From the NCBI RefSeq assembly GCF_900005765.1, contig NC_041692.1, positions 1,178,001 through 1,242,000 of the forward strand: a stretch of 64,000 bases of DNA, in the 5' to 3' direction. The notes under the pieces were generated by a model. It was not told where the DNA came from and searched no databases. It saw only the letters and a list, made by a program, of their open reading frames with translations. The DNA is from Plasmodium relictum (Eukaryota > Apicomplexa > Aconoidasida > Haemosporida > Plasmodiidae). The stretch's first letter is position 1. Each line of letters begins with the position of its first letter. The position numbers were made by a program, and so were the translations under genes. Below, piece after piece: positions 1-11,060 of this stretch.

Positions 1-491
1 GCAATCAGCCCATTGACCTAAAGTTAAAAAGGTTTTATTAAATTTTATTAATGGCTATATAGGAAAAAAAAAAAAAAAAAGTCATTGTACTTTTTAGTTT
101 ATTCTATTTTTATATATATTCTTTTTTATTTAATATATTAACTTAAATTTTTTTCCTTTAGTAAAATATTTCCTCTAATTATTCCCTTAGGTGAATTATA
201 TATATTTAATAATTCCCTTGGCTTTTTTATAATTTTCGTTAATTTTCCAATTGTTCTATTTGAAACATTTTGTGATATAAACAGTTGTGAATTCGTATAA
301 AATATTTGCCTTAATGTTGTATATGTATTTTCATATAGGTTTCTTAATATAATTTCAATTGTATAAATTAATCTTGTTATCTCTATAATTCTACCTTTTA
401 ATAAAAATTTTTTTTTTTTTTTGTCTAGTAACTTAAAAATAAAATCCAAAACATAATTTTCTAATAAATTTATAACATCTAAATTATGCAT
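1..491 (-). CDS. SPO11: Meiotic recombination protein SPO11 (partial, 3' end beyond the window)
   Basis: SPO11 is the topoisomerase VI A-like protein that makes the double-strand breaks of meiotic recombination in the nucleus. Two exons are visible: 143-491 and 1-17. They are joined by a GT...AG intron (18-142, phase 1), and the gene runs off the left edge. The N-terminal part holds the winged-helix (5Y-CAP) core. RQIFYTNSQLF contains the presumed catalytic tyrosine, Y65 counted from the ATG at 491, and it is followed by the family signature NSPKGIIRGN. After the splice the frame continues as QWADC, which resembles the start of the Toprim part. I chose the ATG at 491; a TTG nine bases upstream is not a plausible start. 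The distance to the catalytic Tyr is short for the family, so an unseen upstream exon is possible. It is divergent from MRD1 across about 950 bases. Confidence 0.85.
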
Positions 492-1446
492 TTCTTGCAA
501 TTTTTATTTATTTAAAATAAAAGAGAGTAAAATATACAAGATCATGAATTATATATATTTTTAATAGTAAAACAATTTAAATTAAATTATTATTCACTAA
601 AGAAAAAAAAAAAAAAGTAATTCATGATTATATATTTTTTTAGATATTATTAAAACTTCAGTTTATATAGTTCTATTTTTATTTTTTATTCTGCTACTAT
701 TTTGATATCTAGCAGTTATTTTTTTTAATTTATATAAGGTAAAAATGAAATCATTTTTTTATAATTTACTTAAATCCTATTAGAACAAAATGAGATAATT
801 TTTTTTTTTTTAAATTTATGTACTCAATGCAAAAAAAAAAAAAATGTTCTATATTTACAATGTTTATATTTTTAGTATTCAACCGTTTTTATAAGAAGAT
901 TCTGTAAAAGTCTTTATTATATAAAGAAAAATAAGTTGTCTTCCTTTAAAATCAAAAAATAATAAAAAATTAAAAAATTAAATTCGCATGAAATTTATTA
1001 GAATTAACAATTTTATAAGATTATCATATTCATTAACATAATTCAAAAAATTTTGGCCAAATATTATCTTTTGCAATGGAAGATGACTAACAAACGTTTC
1101 AATAAAAATAAGTTTTCATATTAAAAAAAAAAAAAAAATTATACAATTAAGAAAAATTCTCTTTTTTTTTTTTTTTTTATTTTTTTTTCTGCAAATGCAT
1201 CTATATTATAAAAGAATATATTATTTCAAAAAAAATTTTAAATAATAATAATAGTATAATGTAATAATTAAAAAAATTAATTAAAAAAAAAAAAAATTAG
1301 CATAATAATGAAGGAAAAAATTAAAAACATTAATTTTTTTTTTTATTTTATTTGAAAGCTGTATTAATTTATAATATTAAAATATAATAATTGAAAATAT
1401 AAAATATGTTTTTATAGATAAAATATTTTTATTATAATATAAAATA
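492..1446. other. Non-coding spacer between divergent SPO11 and MRD1
   Basis: A/T-rich DNA with many poly(A) and poly(T) runs and no coding frame I can support. It must contain the 5' regions of both flanking genes. I see no distinctive motif. Confidence 0.6.
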
Positions 1447-2021
1447 ATGATGAATGATTTATTTAATAATGATAATAACGATAAAGTAAGCAGACGTTTA
1501 AAAAATGAATCAAATTACAACAAAACCAGACTTATAATTAAGAATATACCAAAGTATATGAATGAATTGGATTTAAAAAAACATTTTTTTAAGATGAAAG
1601 GAAAATATGATTTTAAAATAACTGATATAAAAATAATGAAAAGGAAAAAAATTGTAAATAATAAAGAACAATATGAATCAAGAAAAATTTGTTTTATAGG
1701 ATTTATTAATAATATAGATTGTGAAAACTTTAAAAAATCATTTGATAATACATACATTAATACAAGTAAAATAACAATAGAGGAGGCATTTTCTCCAATT
1801 ATATCAAAGCACGTAGAAAAAAACAAAACAAATGCATTAGAAAAAAAAGAAATTAATAGAAATAAGCCAAAAAAATCAGTAGAAATAATTAAAAACGAAA
1901 AATTTATAAATAAAATGATTCCAATTAAAAAAACAAAAGCTGGTATGAACAGCACAAGGAGTCATGTCATATATTTAGATGATGAAACTAATGTAAATAA
2001 AAATGAAGAATCCAATAATCC

Positions 2022-2057
<36 letters not shown>

Positions 2058-4446
2058 TGTTACAGAGAAAATTGAAAATATAGAAAAAGACAACAAAAAT
2101 AATATTGAAAGTAATACAGAAAACAACAAGGAAAATGTTGAAGAGAATGCCTTAGATTGGTTGAAAAAAATTTCAAAAAATAATGGAAATGATAATAATT
2201 TAGAAAAAAAACAAAATTTATTTGAGGAAGAAATAATTAAGGGAGATAATAATCAATCAAATAACTTAAGTGAAAATAAAAATGCTGATGTTACTTTAAA
2301 TTTTGAAAACAGTGACTATGAAAATATGAATACAGGAAAATTAATCATATTTAATTTGCCACCTGTTAATGAACATGATATAAAAGAGTTGTGTGAAAAG
2401 TATGGCCCTGTTGTAGATGTGAAAGTTTTTAAGAATACTAAAAAAGGAAGTCTAGAAATAAATGTAAATGAAACAAATAAGTCAAATAAAGATTTTTTTT
2501 TAAAATTATTAAAAAATAATGATGATAGTTTGAAAGAAAAAGAAAAAAAGAAAAAAAAAAGTAATAACAGTAATAATAATTATAATGATTTAAAAAAAAA
2601 AAATGATTTAGATGAATATGAAAATGATGATAAAGATATAAATACATTAGATAAAAAAAATATAATAATAGACAATGATCTTACTAATATAAAAGTATAT
2701 GCTTTTGTTAATTTTATGTTTCCAAGTGCTTGTGAGAAAGCCAAAGAAAATCTAAATAATACAATATATAGAGGGAAAATTTTATATGTTAAATATGCAA
2801 AAGAAAAATTAGGAGATTTTGAGATTTATGAAAAAAATAAAAATAATATATTTATTAAATTATCCAATGACTCTAAGAGTTCATATAAAAAAATATTAGA
2901 AATACAAAAAAAGAGAAATTGCCAAAATGAAAATATCTGGAATACTTTATTTACTGATATAAATTCTAATATTCATAATTTTTGTAAAGAAAATAAATGT
3001 AGCCGTGAATCGATATTAAACATAAAAGATAAGAACATAGCAGTTAATGTTTCTTTAACAGAAACATACATAATTAATAAAATGAAAGAGTGGATAAAAA
3101 AAGAAGGTATTTATTTAGAGGCTTTTGAACAAATTTACAAAAAAAATGAAGAAAAGGAAGAAACAAAAATTAATCAATTAAAAGAGAAAAAAGAAAATAA
3201 TGAACTAACCGAAAAAGAGGAATGTCAAGATGATAACTTAAACATTACAGAAAAAGTTATAAAATATAAAAGAAGTAATGACACTATAATAATTAAAAAT
3301 CTATCTATGAATACAAATCAAAATGATATAATTAACTTATTTAAGAAATTTGGAACATTAATAAAAGTTAGTTTTTCTCCATATAATAATATAGCTATAA
3401 TTCAATTTGAAAATTCAGAAAATGCAAAAAAAGCTTTTATATCAAATTCTTATATAAGATACAAAAAATTACCTTTGTATTTAGAATGGGCTCCTATTAA
3501 TTTGTATGAACAAAAAATAAAGGAAGATGATACAAACAAAAATAATACTAATGACAATGATATTCTGTTAGAAAATGATACAAAAAAAAAAGATGGTGAT
3601 ATTTTGAATAACTCAAATGAAGCTAATAAAAGTGAAGACGAACTATTAGGGAGTGAATCAAGTGATGAAGAAGTTACTCATGCTAGTATATATATAAAAA
3701 ATATAAATTTTAATACAAAAGAAGAAGATTTAAAAAAATTATTCGAAAATTTAGAAGGTTTTTTAACTTGTAATATTGTCAAGAGTAAAAAAGTTATATC
3801 ACAAAAAGAATATGAAAAAAATAACACAATAGAACATAAATACATTTCATTAGGATATGGATTTGCAGAATTTAAAAGCAAAGAATGTGCCATTGAAGCT
3901 ATTAAAAAATTAACGGGAACTTCATTAGATGATCATATATTGGAATTAAGTTTATCTCATAATAGAATAAAGAAAAAAATAAAAAAAAATAATGAAGAAA
4001 AAAAAGTAATTAAAGAACAAAAAAAAATAAGTAAAAAATTAATTGTTAAAAATTTAGCTTTTCAAGTGACCAAAGAGGAATTAAGAAAACTATTTTCTAC
4101 TTTTGGTAATGTAAAAAGTGTCCGAATTCCAAAAAATGCTTATAATAGAAGTAGAGGATATGCATTCATTGAATTTATGTCAAAAAATGAATGCTTAAAT
4201 GCAATAGAATCTTTACAACATACACATTTGTATGGGAGACATCTCATTATTGATTTTGCAAATGATTTTATATTTGAACAGAATATTGATGAATTTGATA
4301 GATTAAAAGAAAATGATAATAAAGATAATAAAAATTCTATAACATCAGAACAAGCTAAAAGAAAAGCTATTTATGAATCAAAAAAAAGTAATGAAATAAG
4401 TGAATCAAAAAAGAGAAAAGTGTTGGGTAATTTAGAAAATATTTAA
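1447..4446 (+). CDS. MRD1: Multiple RNA-binding domain protein 1 (five RRMs, rRNA processing)
   Basis: A 999-residue single-exon protein with five RNA recognition motifs, the layout of Mrd1/RBM19. That family binds pre-rRNA and helps organise the small-subunit processome in the nucleolus. RRM1 lies at about residues 25-112. RRM2 is at about 298-455 and is split by a Lys/Asn/Asp-rich insert. RRM3 is at about 610-688, RRM4 at about 745-838 and RRM5 at about 864-942. RRM5 is the cleanest, with RNP2 LIVKNLAF and RNP1 RGYAFIEF. A lysine tract near residues 193-203 (2023-2056) and other low-complexity linkers are typical Plasmodium expansions. The ATG at 1447 is the first of two adjacent ATGs. The RRM number and order make Mrd1 much likelier than other multi-RRM proteins such as nucleolin or RBM28. 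Confidence 0.85.
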
Positions 4447-5389
4447 TCTCTATATAAACTTTTTTTAAAAAGAAATATATCAAAATCAGGAAATAAACAT
4501 AAATATAATAGATGGATAAATCTAAATTAAAATGATATTATATAATAATCTAATTATGGAAGAAAAATAATTATAAATAGAAAAAATATTTATAATCTAA
4601 ACAAAAATATATTCAAATGTTAGATAAACATTTTTTAGGAACATATATTTTAATATGTGACATTTTTTTATATTTATATGCATACATTAATTTTACATTA
4701 ACATTTTTTTTTTTTTAATTTTTAAAGATAATTTTGATTCTTTTTAAAATTTTCATAAGATTTCTTTTCCTTTTACTTATTATATTTTGTTGTTATTTTT
4801 ATTGTTTGTTTATTTAAGTACTTCATATAAAAAAAAAAAAAAACATTTGTGAAAAAATAATTTAAAATGTTTTGTTTCTACAAAAATATCAAAAACTAAT
4901 TATTTTTTTAAATATTAATAAAAAAAAAAATAAATAAAATAATTGCCTTCTTAATAATATCACCTTAATATTTTCTTTTTTTATTTCGAATGGGAATATT
5001 ATTTTATTCCTTATTTTTTTATTATCAAATATATAGAATTTAAAAATATTAATATTTTTTAAATTATAAATGATATTCAATAAATATATTTTTTTTTTTT
5101 GACTATGATACATAAATATATTTAAATATTTTATTAATAAATATTTATTTATCTTTCTTGCATTTCCTTTTTTTCTTAATCCAAAATACTATTTAAAAAT
5201 GTAAACGTATTTATTAATGTTTTATCATTTATGAATTTTTTAGCATTATGTCATTTCTTTTTTTTTTTTGATAATGAAACTTATTTTAAAAATTACAACT
5301 TTCAAACATGTATTTCATATATGTAAATAGGATTTATAATTTTTTTTTTCTGTAAATCTAAAGATATATCATAATAAATAATTTTTATT
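4447..5389. other. Non-coding spacer, MRD1 3' to EngA 5'
   Basis: A/T-rich, with only short meaningless frames. It holds the 3' end of MRD1 and the upstream region of the EngA gene. No recognisable element. Confidence 0.6.
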
Positions 5390-8176
5390 ATGAAATTTAA
5401 ATTGAAATATATTATAACATTTTTTATTTCTTTTCTATCATGTTACAATAGTTATATTATAAAAAGTTTTAATCAGCCAGTCGAAAAAAATCATTTTTAC
5501 TATAATAAAAAAAAAAAATTTTCATCTCCTAATTATTTTTCCTACATTCCTTTTATAAATGAATATCTCCTCAAGAAAAAAGTTTATAACTTCAAAATAT
5601 TTTTAAATAATAAAAAGACAGAAGAAAAAGATAACTTTGAAGATTTAAATAGTATACAGAATGCTATACTAAATGAAGAAGCTCAGTTAAATAAAACTCT
5701 TGAAAAAAAATATATTAAAAAAAAAAAGGAAAGCTATATAAGTAATGAAAATGAAACAAAAGATGTAAATAAAAAGAATAATTATTTAACGAATAAAAAT
5801 AAGAATGTGAAAAAAGCGAAAAAAACTATTTGTAACTTTGATTGTGATTTTGTAAATGAATATAGTGATAATCTAAATAAAAAAAACAAAGAAAAAAACA
5901 GTAATTTAAAAGGACATATCAATGATGATGATCTTTATAAATATGCAAATCAAAATAATAAAAATAATTATAATTGTGAATATACTTATCCAAATAATAA
6001 TAATAATTCATTTGAATATAATGAATGTGTAAAAGGTACTAATGAAATTGGAGAAGAAAACAATGAAATGAAAAAAAAAAATAATGAAATTCTAGAAGAG
6101 AATAATGAAATGTTAGAAAAAAATGATGGACTGTTAGAAGAAAACAATGAAATGTTAGAAAAAAATGATGAAATTTTAGAAGAGAATAATGGAATTTTAG
6201 AAAAAAATGATGAAATTGGAGTAGAAAACAATGAAATGAAAAAAAAAAATAATGAAATTCTAGAAGAAAATAATTCTAGATTCAGTGATAATAATGGTTA
6301 CCGCGAAAATACAAATGAAAAAAAAAAGAAAAAAAAAAATATGGAGATAAAAATAGTAAGAAATTTACCTTTAATATCAATTATAGGTAGACCTAATGTT
6401 GGAAAATCTACCATATTTAATAGATTGACTAGGAAATTTCAAAAAGGAAACATTGTTTTAGATACAAGTAGTACGAGAGATAAAGTTTATGGAGAGGTGG
6501 AGTGGGATGGATATAAATTTGAGATTGTTGACACTGGTGGTCTTGTTTTTGAAGATGATAAATTCTCAAAAGAAATTCGAGATCAAATTTTATTAGCACT
6601 TAATGAATCGTCTGTTGTTTTACTAGTTGTTGATGGATTAAAAGGAATAGATCCTTTAGATACTGAAATTTGTAAATTTTTGAGGAAGTATATTAGGGAA
6701 GAATATAAAAAAGCTTTCTCTAAAGGAGAAAATGAAGAAAATAACGTTTCACATAATGAAAAAGAATTAGAAGATAATGAGAAGAGTGATATAAAAAAAA
6801 AAAAGGAAAATAATCCATCTGAAATTCTGTGTGAAAAATATTTACCAAACAAAAGCGAAAAATTAATTAATAATGCACAAAAAAATATAAGTTATAATAG
6901 TAACACAAAAAATTGCTATAAATCAAATAAAAATGGTAGCGAAATTAAAGAAAAAGGTGAAGGTGGAGATAAAAATCAAAATGAAAACAAAAACAAGAGT
7001 ACAACTAGTGATAAAAATAATGTTAATGATAATTTCAAAAACAATTCCTTCTTAAAAGTTATTGTTTGTGTTAATAAATGTGAATCATACAAAGATGGAT
7101 ATTATAAGGCACAAACTTTTTGGGAATTAGGGTTTGGAAACCCCTTTGCATGTAGTGGAATTCATGGTAATGGATTATCTGAAATATTAGATGAATGCAT
7201 AAAATATATTAAAAAAGTAAAAGTAAATGAAATAGATGAAGAAGAAATTGAAAAAAATACTATAAACATTAGTTTTATTGGAAAACCAAACACAGGAAAA
7301 TCAAGTATATTGAACAAAATTCTAAACTGCAACCGTTTTATTGTTTCACCTTTAGCAGGAACTACTGTTGATTCAATTGATGTTTTAATAAAAATTAAAG
7401 ATAGTGACAGGTTATATAGACTCATTGATACAGCTGGAATTCAAAAGAGAAAAAAAAATGTGCCATTTAATGAAAAAACAAAATATGAATATTTATTATA
7501 TAACAGAACCGAAAAAGCTATAAGAAGAAGCGACGTTTGTATTCTCGTTATTGACTCATTTAATGGCATTAGTTCACATGATATAAATATAGCAAGAAAA
7601 ATTTTACAAGAAAATAAAAGTTGCATAATTTGCTGTAATAAATGGGACCTCATACATAACAAAAATGATATTTTTAATGATACAAAAAATTACGTTCTTA
7701 ATCTTTTGAAGCCAATTGATTTTGCTGATATTTTGTTTATTTCAGCTAAAACATCTCAAAGATTACTTAATATATTTGAACATGCAGAAGAAACTTATAA
7801 GAATTATACAAAGAAAGTTAATACTAATAGTTTGAATCAAATAATAAAAGAAGCACTTTTACTTAGGCCACCAGTACCTGTAAAAAATAAATCATTAAAA
7901 ATTTATTATGCTTTTCAAGCACATATTAAACCACCTGGATTTGTATTTTTTTGTAATTCAGAAAAATCTGTTTATTTAAATTATACAAAATATTTAGAAA
8001 GTAGAATCCGAGAAACTTTCAGCTTCAAAGGTACTCCAATTAAGATTTATTACAAACAGAGAAGATTAAGAAATATTGTAAAGAAAGTAAAGAACCCAGA
8101 CAAATACAATTTAGATATTGAAGCTATTCAAAAGAATTTTCAAAAAATGCAAGAAAGTAAAGGTGTTTACAGTTAA
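5390..8176 (+). CDS. EngA: GTPase EngA/Der, probably apicoplast-targeted
   Basis: A 928-residue protein with the tandem-GTPase architecture unique to EngA/Der, which matures the bacterial-type 50S ribosomal subunit. G domain 1 starts with GRPNVGKST (residues 333-341) and has DTGG and the G4 variant NKCE (562-565). G domain 2 has GKPNTGKSS (631-639), DTAG and NKWD (750-753). A KH-like domain closes the protein (about 835-910, FKGTPIKIYYKQRR). The N-terminus has a hydrophobic signal (IITFFISFLSCYNSYI) followed by a Lys/Asn-rich segment, like an apicoplast bipartite leader. That location is inferred; the family is otherwise bacterial or organellar. About 330 residues precede G1, including a heptad repeat at about 215-300. 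A low-complexity insert of about 100 residues lies inside G domain 1 before NKCE. Confidence 0.92.
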   Translation: MKFKLKYIITFFISFLSCYNSYIIKSFNQPVEKNHFYYNKKKKFSSPNYFSYIPFINEYLLKKKVYNFKIFLNNKKTEEKDNFEDLNSIQNAILNEEAQLNKTLEKKYIKKKKESYISNENETKDVNKKNNYLTNKNKNVKKAKKTICNFDCDFVNEYSDNLNKKNKEKNSNLKGHINDDDLYKYANQNNKNNYNCEYTYPNNNNNSFEYNECVKGTNEIGEENNEMKKKNNEILEENNEMLEKNDGLLEENNEMLEKNDEILEENNGILEKNDEIGVENNEMKKKNNEILEENNSRFSDNNGYRENTNEKKKKKKNMEIKIVRNLPLISIIGRPNVGKSTIFNRLTRKFQKGNIVLDTSSTRDKVYGEVEWDGYKFEIVDTGGLVFEDDKFSKEIRDQILLALNESSVVLLVVDGLKGIDPLDTEICKFLRKYIREEYKKAFSKGENEENNVSHNEKELEDNEKSDIKKKKENNPSEILCEKYLPNKSEKLINNAQKNISYNSNTKNCYKSNKNGSEIKEKGEGGDKNQNENKNKSTTSDKNNVNDNFKNNSFLKVIVCVNKCESYKDGYYKAQTFWELGFGNPFACSGIHGNGLSEILDECIKYIKKVKVNEIDEEEIEKNTINISFIGKPNTGKSSILNKILNCNRFIVSPLAGTTVDSIDVLIKIKDSDRLYRLIDTAGIQKRKKNVPFNEKTKYEYLLYNRTEKAIRRSDVCILVIDSFNGISSHDINIARKILQENKSCIICCNKWDLIHNKNDIFNDTKNYVLNLLKPIDFADILFISAKTSQRLLNIFEHAEETYKNYTKKVNTNSLNQIIKEALLLRPPVPVKNKSLKIYYAFQAHIKPPGFVFFCNSEKSVYLNYTKYLESRIRETFSFKGTPIKIYYKQRRLRNIVKKVKNPDKYNLDIEAIQKNFQKMQESKGVYS
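6035..6275 (+). repeat. Coding tandem 21-base repeat (heptads) in the EngA N-terminal region
   Basis: About eleven imperfect 7-residue units of the kind NNEILEE, NNEMLEK, NDEILEE and NNEMKKK. The DNA units are 21 bases long and similar to each other, so the array probably grew by replication slippage or unequal exchange. It lies in the leader region upstream of the first GTPase domain and would form a charged helix or coiled coil. Confidence 0.85.
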
Positions 8177-8558
8177 ACACTAAATATATATCTTAAAAGA
8201 AAGAAAAAAAAAAAAAAAAAGATATACATAAAAACAAATATATAAAAATTTAACAAATAAAATAATGTTTTATAATAAAATGTTTTTAAAAAATAGAACA
8301 TAAACAATTTATATAGATATTTTAATAAAAAAAACATTAAATCAAAAAGGAAATTTAAAACAAATATTTTTAATAATGAAAAAAAAAATGTATGCAAATT
8401 TATGGAGAAAACTTTTCAAATACAGAAATAAAAGACAAAGAAAAAAAAAAATAAAATAAAATGTAAAAATTTTTATATTTAAAGAAAGAATGTGGAAATT
8501 ATTTAAAAAAAAATAAAAAAAAGAAGATTGAAGTTTTAAACATATATATATGTATATT
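8177..8558. other. Non-coding spacer between convergent 3' ends
   Basis: A/T-rich spacer holding the 3' ends of EngA (plus) and the 833-residue gene (minus). Nothing else seen. Confidence 0.6.
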
Positions 8559-11060
8559 TTAATTAAAATTAAATGTTATTCTCGTTATGGAATCTTGAAC
8601 GTTATCTAAATTAAAATTATTTTCCTCTTCATTTTCTTCGTTTCTATTAAATGATAAGAAATTATTATTTTCATAAGTTAATCTTAAATTTCTTATTAGA
8701 TTACTTATATAATCCGATGAATTTTGTATATTATTATCTAAATTATCGTTTAAAGTACTTTCCTGTTTATTCATATGTGTATTATTATTATTTTCGGAGG
8801 ATATATGTTTATGGTTTTTGTTAGTATCTTCTTTATTTTCTCCCGTTTCTTCTTTTTCTTCATTTTCTTCCATTTCTTCTTTTTCTTCATTTTCTTTATT
8901 TATTACATTTTGTGTATTATTATCATTTTGATATGAAATTAAATTAAAGTTACTAAAATTATATTCATCATTATTGCTTATATAGTTTCTTTCATTAATA
9001 TCCACAAAAGATGTATCTCTCATTTCATTTACACTAATATTTTCATTAATTATATGATCTGAATAAGATTTTTCAAATGACAGCAACTTAATATAAAATT
9101 TTACTTTTGAATCTTCATTTTCTTGGCGCTGTGGGTCATTATGTAGGTAGTCAATTATTTTTTCATAATTTATTATGCTATTCATAAATTTAGAAAAAGA
9201 AAAATCATTTCTATCATATACAGTACTTTTTAATTTTTTTGACTTAAAAATTCCATCAATATTTTCATCATCTGAATCATCTTCAGTACATGATGATTCA
9301 GAAGAATTACATTTATCATTTTTGATAGACTTCTCTTTACTTTCAATGATAGATGTACGATCCTTTTGGAAATTATTATTGTAATAAATATTATATATAG
9401 CATTGTCAATGTTATAATTATCTGATATGTCAATATTTTTTAATTTATGTAAATCATTACTAATACTATCTGCATATTTTAAATTATTACTTACGTGTAT
9501 ATCTTTTTCAAAATGATTGCATTTTATGTTGCTATTATAATTCACATTTGTATCCTTATAATAATGTGGAATATTATTACAATCAAAATTTGTTTTAAAT
9601 TCCTGAGAACTTTTAAATTTATAATTCGTTTCAATGCTTTGATTTTTCTCTAAAAAATTTTTTATTTCATTAGTTTTTGGCAACTCATTTTTTTCTTGGT
9701 TTATTTGACTTATTTTAACATTTTTATTATTGCATTTGTTTTCATCTATATTTTCGTTATATTCATTACTTGAAGAATGGTAGTTATTAAAAAAAAAATT
9801 TTCATTAGAATCATAACATTTTTTTATAGCATCTATTACTTTTTTGGTATTTTTTACTTCACTATCACTATTATAAATGGATGTTTTCTCATGTATATCT
9901 TTTCTAACATTTTCTGTTGTTATACCTTTAAAATTTTCTAAATTCATTTTAATATGATTTATCATTTTTGCATCAATGTAATTTTTTCCTTTTAATACAA
10001 TAACAATTTTTTTTAGTTTAAAATTTTCTCCTTTTAAAAAATCTATAATATTTTTAAAATATATATTTGGAAAAATTGTGATATAATAATTTTTTGGGTA
10101 CAATAGTTCAATTTGATTTAAAGTATCAGAAAAATTGTATAAGATATTTTTTATATTATGAAAAACTAATCTTTCGGTATGTTCTGACTCCCAATCATTA
10201 AAAGAATAAAGACTTTCATAATTATAAATTCTAAGAAGTTCAATAGGTGGCTTTGCCCAAAATGGTAAATCAGCCAAATATGAAAAAAATGCATAGAATA
10301 AAATATCATGAACTAATAATCTATAAGACAATTCAAGACCTTTTAATTTGGGATTTAAAAATGGATCTTCGCATACATATTGCAATATACCTGAATCATA
10401 TAAAGGCAAACAAAATTTTGGTAGCAAGCGTAATAAAAATATATAATTGCTTATAGGTTCAAAAATTGTTTGAATAGAAAGTAATTTTGATGAGTTGTAA
10501 AAAATATCTATAGTAGGAATAGAATTTACATTTTGATCTTTCATAATATTTTCTCTTGCATTATATACAGGATTAAATGTTCCAATAACACTATCATTTT
10601 TCCAAAAAGAAGGAATATCCTCAGACAATTTTATATTTTTTTCATCATAATTTTTCTTTTTTAGATGAAAATCATGATCTGTTTGGCTATTGTTCTTTAC
10701 ATAGTTTTTATTATTTATCATTAATTTTCTATAAATAACATCTTTTCTATTTCTCAATTCTGTTTGAAAAAATTCGTCCTTTGGATATAATTCCTTCTTT
10801 AGAAGTCTTAAATTAATATACTCATTAACACTTTTATTTATTTGCAAACTCTCTTTTAAGTTTTGGTATTTAAAATTTTTATTCAAAAAATAGAAATCCA
10901 ATAGAGGAAAACATAATTCTCTATCTTCGTCTTTTAAATTTTTTAATATATTATTTATTTTTTCTTCATTATTTTCATTATTGATATTCATGTAATCAAA
11001 ATTAATTGTCTTCTTTTCATTTTTTTTCTCATCTCTTTTTGTAGATTCAAAATTAATCAT
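8559..11060 (-). CDS. Conserved Plasmodium-type protein of unknown function, 833 aa
   Basis: I do not recognise this protein. It is a single exon with its ATG at 11060. Residues of about 1-390 look globular and ordered, with hydrophobic and aromatic-rich stretches such as LLPKFCLPLYDSGILQYVC and VHDILFYAFFSYLADLPFWA. After that come a low-complexity Asn/Asp/Ser/Glu region (about 400-620), a shorter conserved-looking stretch (about 630-680, with LHNDPQRQEN and KVKFYIKLLSFEKS) and an acidic tail with Glu-rich repeats. There is no signal peptide, and the hydrophobic stretches contain polar residues and prolines, so I do not call transmembrane segments. It is convergent with EngA and divergent from the 212-residue gene. 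Confidence 0.8.
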   Translation of the reverse strand: MINFESTKRDEKKNEKKTINFDYMNINNENNEEKINNILKNLKDEDRELCFPLLDFYFLNKNFKYQNLKESLQINKSVNEYINLRLLKKELYPKDEFFQTELRNRKDVIYRKLMINNKNYVKNNSQTDHDFHLKKKNYDEKNIKLSEDIPSFWKNDSVIGTFNPVYNARENIMKDQNVNSIPTIDIFYNSSKLLSIQTIFEPISNYIFLLRLLPKFCLPLYDSGILQYVCEDPFLNPKLKGLELSYRLLVHDILFYAFFSYLADLPFWAKPPIELLRIYNYESLYSFNDWESEHTERLVFHNIKNILYNFSDTLNQIELLYPKNYYITIFPNIYFKNIIDFLKGENFKLKKIVIVLKGKNYIDAKMINHIKMNLENFKGITTENVRKDIHEKTSIYNSDSEVKNTKKVIDAIKKCYDSNENFFFNNYHSSSNEYNENIDENKCNNKNVKISQINQEKNELPKTNEIKNFLEKNQSIETNYKFKSSQEFKTNFDCNNIPHYYKDTNVNYNSNIKCNHFEKDIHVSNNLKYADSISNDLHKLKNIDISDNYNIDNAIYNIYYNNNFQKDRTSIIESKEKSIKNDKCNSSESSCTEDDSDDENIDGIFKSKKLKSTVYDRNDFSFSKFMNSIINYEKIIDYLHNDPQRQENEDSKVKFYIKLLSFEKSYSDHIINENISVNEMRDTSFVDINERNYISNNDEYNFSNFNLISYQNDNNTQNVINKENEEKEEMEENEEKEETGENKEDTNKNHKHISSENNNNTHMNKQESTLNDNLDNNIQNSSDYISNLIRNLRLTYENNNFLSFNRNEENEEENNFNLDNVQDSITRITFNFN

